The position numbers and the translations under genes were made by a program. A DNA stretch of 64,000 nucleotides from a virus: IMG/VR virus record IMGVR_UViG_3300042350_002797, positions 300,555 through 364,554 of that record. The stretch is one strand, 5' to 3'. The notes under the pieces are model-generated. The model saw only the letters and a program-made list of their open reading frames with translations, was not told the DNA's origin and ran no database searches. Each line of letters starts with the position of its first letter. The stretch's first letter is position 1. Shown here piece by piece: positions 58,851 through 64,000 of the stretch.

Positions 58851-59294
58851 ATGGGTACAAGATCATTGACGTTTGTTTACAGCGAAAACGATAAGCCTAT
58901 TGTCAACTTGTATAGACAGTATGATGGCTATCCCACAGGCCATGGTGCTGAGCTTGCAGAGTTCCTCAGTGAGTTTGCTGCTATTACTAATGGCATTGCT
59001 GTGGGTGAGACACGTCGTACTGCCAATGGCATGGGCTGCTTGGCTGCTCAATTAGTAGCACACTTCAAAAACAGCGTGGGCGGGTTTTACATCCACAGCG
59101 TTGACTCCAAGGAGTGTGGACAGGACTATGAGTACCACGTGTATCAGGGTGGTGCTAATGGCGAGCTGTGGGTACGTGTTAAGGATCGTGGCTGCAATAT
59201 GTTCGGCCTGACACTGAGCGACATGGACAAAAGTATTTTTGATGGTCCTGTTAGCCATTTTGTAACATTCTGTAGCGAAAAAACAACAGCATAA
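58851..59294 (+). CDS. Conserved phage protein with GTRSLTFVYSENDKPIV start
   Basis: 147 residues with AAGGAGAG before the ATG. The start and VNLYRQYDGYPTGHGAELAEFLSEF are typical of a small conserved phage protein without known function. The middle has a Cys and His (NGMGCLAAQLVAHFKN) and the end is beta-rich. Own promoter. Confidence 0.78.
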   Translation: MGTRSLTFVYSENDKPIVNLYRQYDGYPTGHGAELAEFLSEFAAITNGIAVGETRRTANGMGCLAAQLVAHFKNSVGGFYIHSVDSKECGQDYEYHVYQGGANGELWVRVKDRGCNMFGLTLSDMDKSIFDGPVSHFVTFCSEKTTA

Positions 59295-59299
59295 ATTGG

Positions 59300-59328
59300 T
59301 TGACAAAGTGTAGGGCTGGTGTTATACT
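59300..59328 (+). promoter_or_regulatory. Early promoter with palindrome at the -10
   Basis: TTGACA (59300-59305), 17 nt, TATACT (59323-59328). AGTGTAG (59307-59313) and CTACACT (59333-59339) are inverted around it. Confidence 0.85.
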
Positions 59329-59358
59329 AGCTCTACACTAACAAAACAGGAGCAGACA

Positions 59359-59619
59359 ATGTCTAGATTTGCAATTGAACAGTTTGTAGAGCGTGAGAAC
59401 AAGTTTGGTGCCATCTTTGGTTCCAAGCCCTTGAGCTTACTGAACAAGGCGGATCGTCAGCGTATTGCAGACAAGATTGATGCGGCACTGAGCCCAGAGA
59501 ACTTGACCTGCGATGGTGAACTGCCTAGAGCAGAGGTGCAGAAGCGTTACAACTTCCTCACTAAGGCTGCAAAAGAACTGAAGAGTATTGACCCTGCTGT
59601 TGAAATGTACGGATTCTAA
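59359..59619 (+). CDS. Small helical early protein
   Basis: 86 residues. RFAIEQFVERENKFGAIFGSKPLSLLNKADRQRIADKID then a charged helix. AGGAGC before the ATG. No family recognised. Confidence 0.7.
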   Translation: MSRFAIEQFVERENKFGAIFGSKPLSLLNKADRQRIADKIDAALSPENLTCDGELPRAEVQKRYNFLTKAAKELKSIDPAVEMYGF

Positions 59620-59629
59620 GGAGACTGAT

Positions 59630-60196
59630 ATGCCTAACTGGTGCTCAAATAGTGTTGTGCTCAAGCACAAAGACCCTACATTCGTTGCTCGTGCTCGTGA
59701 GGCATTTAACGAAGGTACCCTACTAAATGAATTCATTCCTGTCCCTAAAGACCTCAAGGAGACTGTCAGTGGGTTCATGGGTGATACAGAAGAGCAGAAG
59801 CAACTAGAGATTCAGACTGCATACAATATCAAGAACTATGGATATGGCAACTGGTATGACTTCTGCGTAAACGAGTGGGGTACCAAATGGGATGTAGGTG
59901 CCGATGGTCAGCCGGCACAGGACATTGAAGGCGGCCTAATGTTGAACTTTGATTCAGCGTGGGCACCACCGATCAGAGCCTATGAGAAGATGGTAAGTAT
60001 GGGCTTCGAAGTAGAAGCATTATATTACGAATCTGGCATGGGTTTTGTAGGCGAATGGATCGATGGCGAAGACTATTGCTATCAGATCGAAGGCAACAGT
60101 GAGTGGGTGCGTGAGAACATACCTGAGCACTTAGACGAAGCCTTCGCTATCAGTGAAGGTATGGAACAATGGGAAGAGGAAAATGAAGAAAGTTAA
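59630..60196 (+). CDS. YubB/Api92-like ferredoxin-fold protein
   Basis: 188 residues. PNWCSNSVVLKHKDPTFVARAREAF is the typical start of DUF1281/YubB-type proteins, with NWYDFCVNEWGTKWDV and LNFDSAWAPPIRAYEKM later. The family is common on phages and plasmids, function unknown. AAGGAG before the ATG. The C-terminus is acidic. Confidence 0.82.
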   Translation: MPNWCSNSVVLKHKDPTFVARAREAFNEGTLLNEFIPVPKDLKETVSGFMGDTEEQKQLEIQTAYNIKNYGYGNWYDFCVNEWGTKWDVGADGQPAQDIEGGLMLNFDSAWAPPIRAYEKMVSMGFEVEALYYESGMGFVGEWIDGEDYCYQIEGNSEWVRENIPEHLDEAFAISEGMEQWEEENEES

Positions 60197-60284
60197 ACCA
60201 GTAGTACCAAAGATACGTCCTAAGGAACCTAATTGGGACTTTTCAGGAATCGAAGCAGTGATTAGACTATGGGCAAAGGGATGA
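60183..60284 (+). CDS. 33-residue basic peptide
   Basis: MKKVKPVVPKIRPKEPNWDF then SGIEAVIRLWAKG. It overlaps both neighbours, the next by ATGA. Basic front, amphipathic end. Function unknown. Confidence 0.52.
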   Translation: MKKVKPVVPKIRPKEPNWDFSGIEAVIRLWAKG

Positions 60285-60550
60285 GCAAACTACAACTACT
60301 TCACAGACAGTGGGTAGTGTTTGATGCCCACAATGAGAACCATCGTAGATATTATGCAGACTTTTGCAAATATGCTACTTGGGGACGCTGCCCAGTCCGT
60401 TTCATAATGGACGATGACAGTAACGATTTAATAACAATGATTCAACGAAAGTTAGTAGAATATTATGTTACGGAGGAGTTTCCTGTAGTATCAAAGCCTA
60501 AAATCAAAACGGATAGATATATGGTTGACTCAGCACCAAAAACCGCTTGA
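60281..60550 (+). CDS. Unrecognised soluble protein
   Basis: 89 residues from ATG 60281 (ATGA). QLLHRQWVVFDAHNENHRRYYADFCKYATWGRCPVRF is an aromatic and basic region; the tail is Lys-rich. No family recognised. Confidence 0.68.
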   Translation: MSKLQLLHRQWVVFDAHNENHRRYYADFCKYATWGRCPVRFIMDDDSNDLITMIQRKLVEYYVTEEFPVVSKPKIKTDRYMVDSAPKTA

Positions 60551-60575
60551 CAAAGTATTCGAACTAGCGTATAAT
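60547..60575 (+). promoter_or_regulatory. Sigma70-type promoter
   Basis: TTGACA (60547-60552) overlapping the previous stop, 17 nt, TATAAT (60570-60575), leading to the gene at 60635. Confidence 0.85.
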
Positions 60576-60634
60576 TCGAATTGTAGTAGCAATATTACTT
60601 TGTATTTTTATTAACACACACATGGAGATTTTGA

Positions 60635-60985
60635 ATGACTAACCAAACTTTTACTGTAGCTGGTACTTCTAAACACAAAGGCGAATTCAAAGTTCGTTTC
60701 GCTAATGATTTGATGCGTACCAAGAATCTTACCAAGTCAGGACACACTGACATTACACTAGTTGAGCTGCCACAAGCTATGTTGAAGCTGGATGCTATCA
60801 AGTACATCGCAACTCTGGATGAGTTTGATAATGTTGGTGCAAAGACTGCGATCATGGACTACTTGGATCGCAAGGACGAAGCACCTAAAGCTAAGGGTCC
60901 GGCTGTCAAAGCATCAGGCCCCGCTGCTAAGAAGGTTACCAAGGCTAAGGCAGCAGTGACCGCCGACGAAGACGCACCATTTTAA
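60635..60985 (+). CDS. Conserved phage protein with SSB-like acidic tip
   Basis: 116 residues with GGAG before the ATG. The front (FTVAGTSKHKGEFKVRFANDLMR, HTDITLVELPQAMLKLDAIKYI) is a conserved phage domain of unknown function. A Lys/Ala/Pro linker leads to the end ADEDAPF, like the DDDIPF tip of single-stranded DNA-binding proteins that recruits partners. An SSB-like or SSB-mimic role is possible. Confidence 0.72.
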   Translation: MTNQTFTVAGTSKHKGEFKVRFANDLMRTKNLTKSGHTDITLVELPQAMLKLDAIKYIATLDEFDNVGAKTAIMDYLDRKDEAPKAKGPAVKASGPAAKKVTKAKAAVTADEDAPF

Positions 60986-60998
60986 TCGCGTGTGAGGC

Positions 60999-61046
60999 CT
61001 CCGTATCGTATAAATAAAATCACTATGCGATACGGAGTTTCTTTTT
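60999..61046 (+). terminator. Terminator-like hairpin over the next start
   Basis: CTCCGTATCG (60999-61008) pairs CGATACGGAG (61028-61037), then TTTCTTTTT. The 19-nt loop contains TATAAATA and the ATG of the next gene. Confidence 0.7.
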
Positions 61047-61201
61047 CAAATGACTACTTTGAGGGTTCAGTGGTAATACGTGACTTTCAAAGTGAACCCA
61101 AGGGCCGCGTGTTGGCCATCATACCTAGAGATAATAGACACGAAGCAGAACAAGAAGCACAGAGGATCTGCGACTTACTTAATAAATCCTTAGCACAATG
61201 A
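61025..61201 (+). CDS. Small soluble protein, start inside a hairpin
   Basis: 58 residues from ATG 61025. YGVSFSNDYFEGSVVIRDF and PRDNRHEAEQEAQRICDLLN, a beta-then-helix plan. No Shine-Dalgarno site; TATAAATA lies eight bases before the ATG. A longer GTG start at 60992 is possible. Confidence 0.62.
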   Translation: MRYGVSFSNDYFEGSVVIRDFQSEPKGRVLAIIPRDNRHEAEQEAQRICDLLNKSLAQ

Positions 61202-61383
61202 TTTTCGAACTATATGAGGTCTGGACCGAAGACTCTCTCGGACATCAAGAACTAGTAGATACCACCAGCAGTATCGTCGAAGCTAGAATTATTGCAGAAC
61301 AAGCACTTGACGATGGTGCAGAATATGTTATAATATATAGAGAAACAGAAGACGGCGAATTAGAAGTAGTAGAAGAAATGTAA
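61198..61383 (+). CDS. Small acidic protein
   Basis: 61 residues. FELYEVWTEDSLGHQELVDTTSSIVEARIIAEQALDDG then an acidic end. ATGA with the previous gene and directly before the tRNA-Leu. Function unknown. Confidence 0.68.
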   Translation: MIFELYEVWTEDSLGHQELVDTTSSIVEARIIAEQALDDGAEYVIIYRETEDGELEVVEEM

Positions 61384-61384
61384 T

Positions 61385-61469
61385 GCCCGGGTGGTGGAAT
61401 GGTAGACACAAGGGACTTAAAATCCCTCGCCCATAAGGCGTGCCGGTTCGAGTCCGGCTCCGGGTACCA
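61385..61469 (+). tRNA. tRNA-Leu (anticodon TAA)
   Basis: 85 nt with CCA. Acceptor GCCCGGG, long variable arm, anticodon loop CTTAAAA, T arm GCCGG-TTCGAGT-CCGGC. G1 pairs T72 as a wobble. Reads UUA codons, frequent in the AT-rich genes of this phage. Confidence 0.95.
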
Positions 61470-61473
61470 ATAT

Positions 61474-61550
61474 CTGACCATAGCTCAATCGGATAGAGCA
61501 ACAGCCTTCTAAGCTGTAGGTTGGGGGTTCGATTCCCTCTGGTCAGGCCA
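61474..61550 (+). tRNA. tRNA-Arg (anticodon TCT)
   Basis: 77 nt with CCA. Acceptor CTGACCA/TGGTCAG, anticodon stem ACAGC/GCTGT, loop CTTCTAA, T arm GGGGG-TTCGATT-CCCTC. Reads AGA. Confidence 0.95.
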
Positions 61551-61554
61551 AGTA

Positions 61555-61632
<78 letters not shown>

Positions 61633-61637
61633 CTCAT

Positions 61638-61664
61638 CTAGGTTAGTAAGCACTTACTTACACA
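61638..61664. repeat. CTAGGTTAGT...CTTACTTACACA box, copy 2
   Basis: Same box as 55342-55369, with GTAAGCACTTAC near-palindrome inside. It lies between the tRNA cluster and the next early promoter. Confidence 0.6.
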
Positions 61665-61676
61665 CTAAAATTTTGG

Positions 61677-61704
61677 TTGACTTTTTTGCGCAAACCTGTA
61701 TAAT
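61677..61704 (+). promoter_or_regulatory. Early-type sigma70 promoter
   Basis: TTGACT (61677-61682), 16 nt, TATAAT (61699-61704), leading to the gene at 61738. Confidence 0.85.
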
Positions 61705-61737
61705 ACAAACACTTAAACAAAACAGCAGGAGCGTAAA

Positions 61738-62037
61738 ATGCGTATTAAAAAAGCAACTAAAGCAGACGTAGCAACTATTGTACAAATTATGCAAGCAGAC
61801 CTTGCAAAATATGTAAAACTAACTAAAACAGCGTATGCAGACAAAATTGCAGACAGCACTTACATAGCAGAATTGCACTACGACGATATTGTACACAATT
61901 ACAATGCACTAGTGCAATTTATGCAAGACAAAGACACTGTAAAATTGTGCGACACAATTATGCGACAGGACACTGCACCACGGGAGTACTTTTACAAAAC
62001 TATACATTTTTGCACAGACAATTATATGTACTATTAA
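61738..62037 (+). CDS. Unrecognised early protein with A-ending codons
   Basis: 99 residues with AGGAGC before the ATG. Starts MRIKKATKADVATIVQIMQA, like the first helix of GNAT-type proteins, but no acetyl-CoA motif is seen. Codons end mostly in A, unlike the GC-richer genes at 55.6-60 kb. Function unknown. Confidence 0.68.
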   Translation: MRIKKATKADVATIVQIMQADLAKYVKLTKTAYADKIADSTYIAELHYDDIVHNYNALVQFMQDKDTVKLCDTIMRQDTAPREYFYKTIHFCTDNYMYY

Positions 62038-62045
62038 TTTTTTGG

Positions 62046-62074
62046 TTGACAAAGTGTGTGTGCTATGCTATAGT
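62046..62074 (+). promoter_or_regulatory. Early promoter with palindrome near the -10
   Basis: TTGACA (62046-62051), 17 nt, TATAGT (62069-62074). AAGTGTGTGT (62052-62061) and ACACACACTT (62075-62084) are inverted around it. Confidence 0.8.
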
Positions 62075-62109
62075 ACACACACTTAAACAGTAATTGTAAG
62101 GAGCGTAAA

Positions 62110-62292
62110 ATGCAAACAGTTATTAAACAGCAACTTTTTAATAAATTAGCAGAAGTACAAGACCTGCTGAAACAAGCTACCTGCGACAGCGAAAGTTACG
62201 CACAAAGTTTACAGGATAACATTGGGTGGGCAGCTGAGCTAGATATTGCGCTGCGTACACTTACAGACAATGTAGATTATTACGTGGATTAA
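62110..62292 (+). CDS. Small helical early protein
   Basis: 60 residues with AAGGAGC before the ATG. QTVIKQQLFNKLAEVQDLLKQATCDSESYAQSLQDN. Single-gene unit with its own promoter. No family recognised. Confidence 0.66.
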   Translation: MQTVIKQQLFNKLAEVQDLLKQATCDSESYAQSLQDNIGWAAELDIALRTLTDNVDYYVD

Positions 62293-62298
62293 TTTTGG

Positions 62299-62327
62299 TT
62301 GACAATGTAGTGTATGTGTGCTATAAT
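62299..62327 (+). promoter_or_regulatory. Early promoter with perfect palindrome on the -10
   Basis: TTGACA (62299-62304), 17 nt, TATAAT (62322-62327). AGTGTATGTGT (62309-62319) and ACACATACACT (62330-62340) are an 11-bp inverted repeat centred exactly on TATAAT. Confidence 0.88.
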
Positions 62328-62359
62328 GTACACATACACTAACAAAACAGGAGCACACA

Positions 62360-62524
62360 ATGACCGAAGCTAAAATTGAGCGGCTAGAGCGTACACTGTG
62401 GGAGCTGGAGCAGCTGGCTAGTGAGCTGTTTGACATGGGCTACATTACACAGGGCAATGCGATTTATGGCGTGGTAGAAACTGTAGACGCTGAGCTTGCG
62501 GACATTGTAGAAGGGAGAGAGTAA
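62360..62524 (+). CDS. Small helical early protein
   Basis: 54 residues with AGGAGC before the ATG. TEAKIERLERTLWELEQLASE and an acidic helix to the end. TAATG overlap with the next gene. Function unknown. Confidence 0.65.
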   Translation: MTEAKIERLERTLWELEQLASELFDMGYITQGNAIYGVVETVDAELADIVEGRE

Positions 62525-62757
62525 TGTTATTGAAACAACACGTTAACGAACTAGTAAACATGGATGCTGCTGGCCTTAGCAAAATTACAAGGCATACAGG
62601 CTACAAGGATGCTAATTTCGCAACCTGCGAGTTTGTGGGCATTACTAACGGCGGTGAGTTTGCGTACAGGGCCAGCTACTACGAGGATGGCAGAGAACAG
62701 TTTACAAAATTGTATGTGTGGCGAGACACTGCTGGGAACTTTGTAGCAGACTACTAA
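62524..62757 (+). CDS. Small beta-rich early protein
   Basis: 77 residues. DANFATCEFVGITNGGEFAYRASYYEDG and TKLYVWRDTAGNFVADY suggest a small beta-sheet fold. Coupled to the previous gene. No family recognised. Confidence 0.68.
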   Translation: MLLKQHVNELVNMDAAGLSKITRHTGYKDANFATCEFVGITNGGEFAYRASYYEDGREQFTKLYVWRDTAGNFVADY

Positions 62758-62763
62758 AAACGG

Positions 62764-62791
62764 TTGACATTTTGGACAGTTAGTGTATAAT
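62764..62791 (+). promoter_or_regulatory. Early-type sigma70 promoter
   Basis: TTGACA (62764-62769), 16 nt, TATAAT (62786-62791), leading to the gene at 62823. Confidence 0.83.
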
Positions 62792-62822
62792 AGCTGCATA
62801 CGTTAACAAAACAGGAGCTAAA

Positions 62823-63065
62823 ATGTTTGCACAAGCTAAAAACAACACTGCTTACGCTAAATTGTCCTTTTGCAAAAAGCTAAAACTGTTTAAAATGATC
62901 GTTGCTTTTAACGTAACACAGCGTAACGCTAAGGGCAAATTGTTGTTTCCTGTACAACAAAAGTGCAACTATGTTAGTGGTCACTTTGCTTTAGAGGAGC
63001 TTGCTAAACAGTTAACAGTCGCGGAGCAGCACCTGCGTACAAATAAAATTGTAATTGCAGAATAA
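62823..63065 (+). CDS. Small basic early protein
   Basis: 80 residues with AGGAGC before the ATG. KLSFCKKLKLFKMIVAFNVTQRNAKGK is basic; the rest is helical. A possible host-binding protein; no family recognised. Confidence 0.66.
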   Translation: MFAQAKNNTAYAKLSFCKKLKLFKMIVAFNVTQRNAKGKLLFPVQQKCNYVSGHFALEELAKQLTVAEQHLRTNKIVIAE

Positions 63066-63071
63066 AATTGG

Positions 63072-63100
63072 TTGACAAGCTAGTGTATGTGTGCTATAAT
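63072..63100 (+). promoter_or_regulatory. Early promoter with perfect palindrome on the -10
   Basis: TTGACA (63072-63077), 17 nt, TATAAT (63095-63100). The same 11-bp arms as at 62309 (63082-63092 and 63103-63113), again centred on TATAAT. Confidence 0.88.
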
Positions 63101-63132
63101 GTACACATACACTAACAAAACAGGAGCGAAAA

Positions 63133-63384
63133 ATGTTTAAATTAGATGAGCGTAGTGAAGTGTACTTCCAGGGCAAGACCTACACCACATGGCACGGTAG
63201 TCCATTTGATCGTGGTAGCGCAGACAGCTACTATGGTCGTGGTGCTAAGGCACACTGGTATCCCGAGGGTACTGGACGTGGTGAAGCAATTACTGAAGAG
63301 CGTATGAGCTTGACAGAGATTGAAGCATACTACGCAGGCTATGATCACAATGAGCGGTTTGGTGACAAGAAGAATTGGTATTAA
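63133..63384 (+). CDS. Conserved phage protein with GTGRGE motif
   Basis: 83 residues with AGGAGC before the ATG. KAHWYPEGTGRGEAI and YYAGYDHNERFGDKKNW are typical of a small conserved phage protein without known function. It precedes the structured non-coding stretch. Confidence 0.76.
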   Translation: MFKLDERSEVYFQGKTYTTWHGSPFDRGSADSYYGRGAKAHWYPEGTGRGEAITEERMSLTEIEAYYAGYDHNERFGDKKNWY

Positions 63385-63792
63385 GATTATGGTGAGGAAG
63401 CAAGGTTGGGGTTTGGTCACTGTATAGTGGCTGTGCGCTGAAACAACCCGTAATGCGAATATCCTTGTGGTAAGCAGAGAGTTGGCGTGGCGACCAACCA
63501 CCATACAAGTTCCGGTTACTACTTTCCTGAAAGTAGCGGGTGGCACCGAGATTGGCCCGGTGAGCTAGGACACCGTTAGAGCAATGCAGAGCTGGGCCCT
63601 AGATATGCGGACACAACCGCTAGCGAATATGCTCAAACAAATGTGGACAGGGCAACAACTCCAGCATAGGGGCGATCCGTGGAAAGACGTGGCCTAAGCA
63701 ATTATACTAAAACACATTTCGAGCGGTGTCCCGGTATCGGCCAGCCCGCCCCAAAGTAGCTGTCTAGGGTAGTGTGTTTTGATATAATTCGG
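63385..63792 (+). ncRNA. Candidate structured non-coding RNA
   Basis: No credible gene in 408 nt. Nested stems are visible: CTTGT/ACAAG (63464, 63505) enclosing GGT/ACC and GTTGG/CCAAC (63481, 63494); CCG/CGG enclosing CTACTTT-CCTG-AAAGTAG (63519-63536); GGCC/GGCC enclosing CGGTG/CACCG (63558, 63571); GCGG/CCGC (63607, 63617); AAAACACA/TGTGTTTT (63709, 63773). It would be made from the promoter at 63072. No known RNA family was recognised. Confidence 0.45.
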
Positions 63793-63821
63793 TTGACAAC
63801 TCAGACTCTTGGTGCTATAAT
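63793..63821 (+). promoter_or_regulatory. Early-type sigma70 promoter
   Basis: TTGACA (63793-63798), 17 nt, TATAAT (63816-63821), leading to the gene at 63852. Confidence 0.85.
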
Positions 63822-63851
63822 ATACACATACTGAAACAACAGGAGCGTGAT

Positions 63852-64000
63852 ATGGGATACAAGGTACTGAACACTGTGGACAATATGCGTGACAACTATG
63901 GTCCACGCCCTGGGCTAGAAGGTCCGTACAATTTCAACGGTAGGGTTCTGTACTACGATCCAAAGGAAGGCCAGTACTATGACCCACGCACAGACTTCTA
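63852..64000 (+). CDS. Small early protein, cut by window edge
   Basis: 49 residues seen. GYKVLNTVDNMRDNYGPRPGLEGPYNFNGRVLYYDPKEG. AGGAGC before the ATG. The window ends in a TA, so the stop may be the next codon or lie beyond. Function unknown. Confidence 0.68.
   Translation, partial: MGYKVLNTVDNMRDNYGPRPGLEGPYNFNGRVLYYDPKEGQYYDPRTDF

Noticed and set aside
63142-63546. 134-codon minus-strand frame
   Set aside because: It overlaps a conserved plus-strand gene and the structured region; Cys/Thr-rich product without domain features.
63385-63792. RNase P RNA, tmRNA or group I intron
   Set aside because: None of the conserved core motifs of these RNAs could be found by eye; kept as unclassified.

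Overview
The window looks like part of the genome of a large tailed phage, most probably a T4-like myovirus of a Gram-negative bacterium. The evidence is a long block of tail-fibre and adhesin genes, dense packing with ATGA and TAATG junctions, T4-late-like TAAATA boxes in front of several late genes, a phage tRNA set, and ADP-heptose (lipopolysaccharide-type) sugar genes. No integrase, transposase, CRISPR array or rRNA gene is visible. Host sigma70-type promoters (TTGACA, 16-17 nt, TATAAT) are abundant on the right. The exact host cannot be read from the sequence.

Layout. (1) 1-33,660, almost all on the minus strand: virion surface genes. These are small structural proteins, a heptose and glycan cassette (NAD-dependent epimerase, split RfaE/HldE, cupin, a 1116-residue glycosyltransferase/methyltransferase fusion), a 1597-residue LamG protein, a Mtd_N/beta-helix fibre, and collagen-like (Gly-Tyr-Thr-Gly-Ser) fibres. 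The largest fibre has 3190 residues, 12 Ig-like repeats and an inserted cupredoxin-like domain. (2) 33,690-40,960: a mixed block, mostly minus strand, with a GlutR-tail-like protein, lipoprotein, secreted nuclease, DUF454 membrane protein, two HNH proteins, a YqgE homologue, an SGNH/PG-binding/SleB-like lysin, a second epimerase and a ParB-like DGQH protein. (3) 40,980-55,090, plus strand: a long string of small overlapping genes rich in paralogues (C-terminal WFxLRW family, EC...C membrane family, MN[SE]xI family), with a penicillin-binding-protein-like D,D-peptidase and a tRNA reading UAG. (4) 55,090-55,640: a non-coding hub with 10-bp iterons, a palindrome, repeated ACCGTTG boxes and divergent promoters. 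(5) 55,640-64,000, plus strand: small genes in one-to-several gene units, most behind a near-identical promoter/leader cassette, plus a Leu/Arg/CAU tRNA cluster and a structured non-coding stretch at 63,385-63,790.

How it fits together. Blocks 1 and 2 carry TAAATA boxes and encode adsorption, surface glycan and lysis functions, so they are probably late. Blocks 3 and 5 carry strong host-type promoters and encode small proteins of the kind phages use for host takeover, so they are probably early or middle; this timing is inferred. The most unusual observation is the pairing of a well-formed tRNA with anticodon CUA (49,642-49,717) with a gene 290 bp downstream (50,006-50,569) that has an ideal ribosome site and ATG but an in-frame TAG as codon 3. 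That suggests amber suppression controls at least this one gene. Other notable items are twin hairpins with identical loops in the leader of the ParB-like gene, palindromes on or near the -10 boxes of several promoters, and the iteron/palindrome hub.
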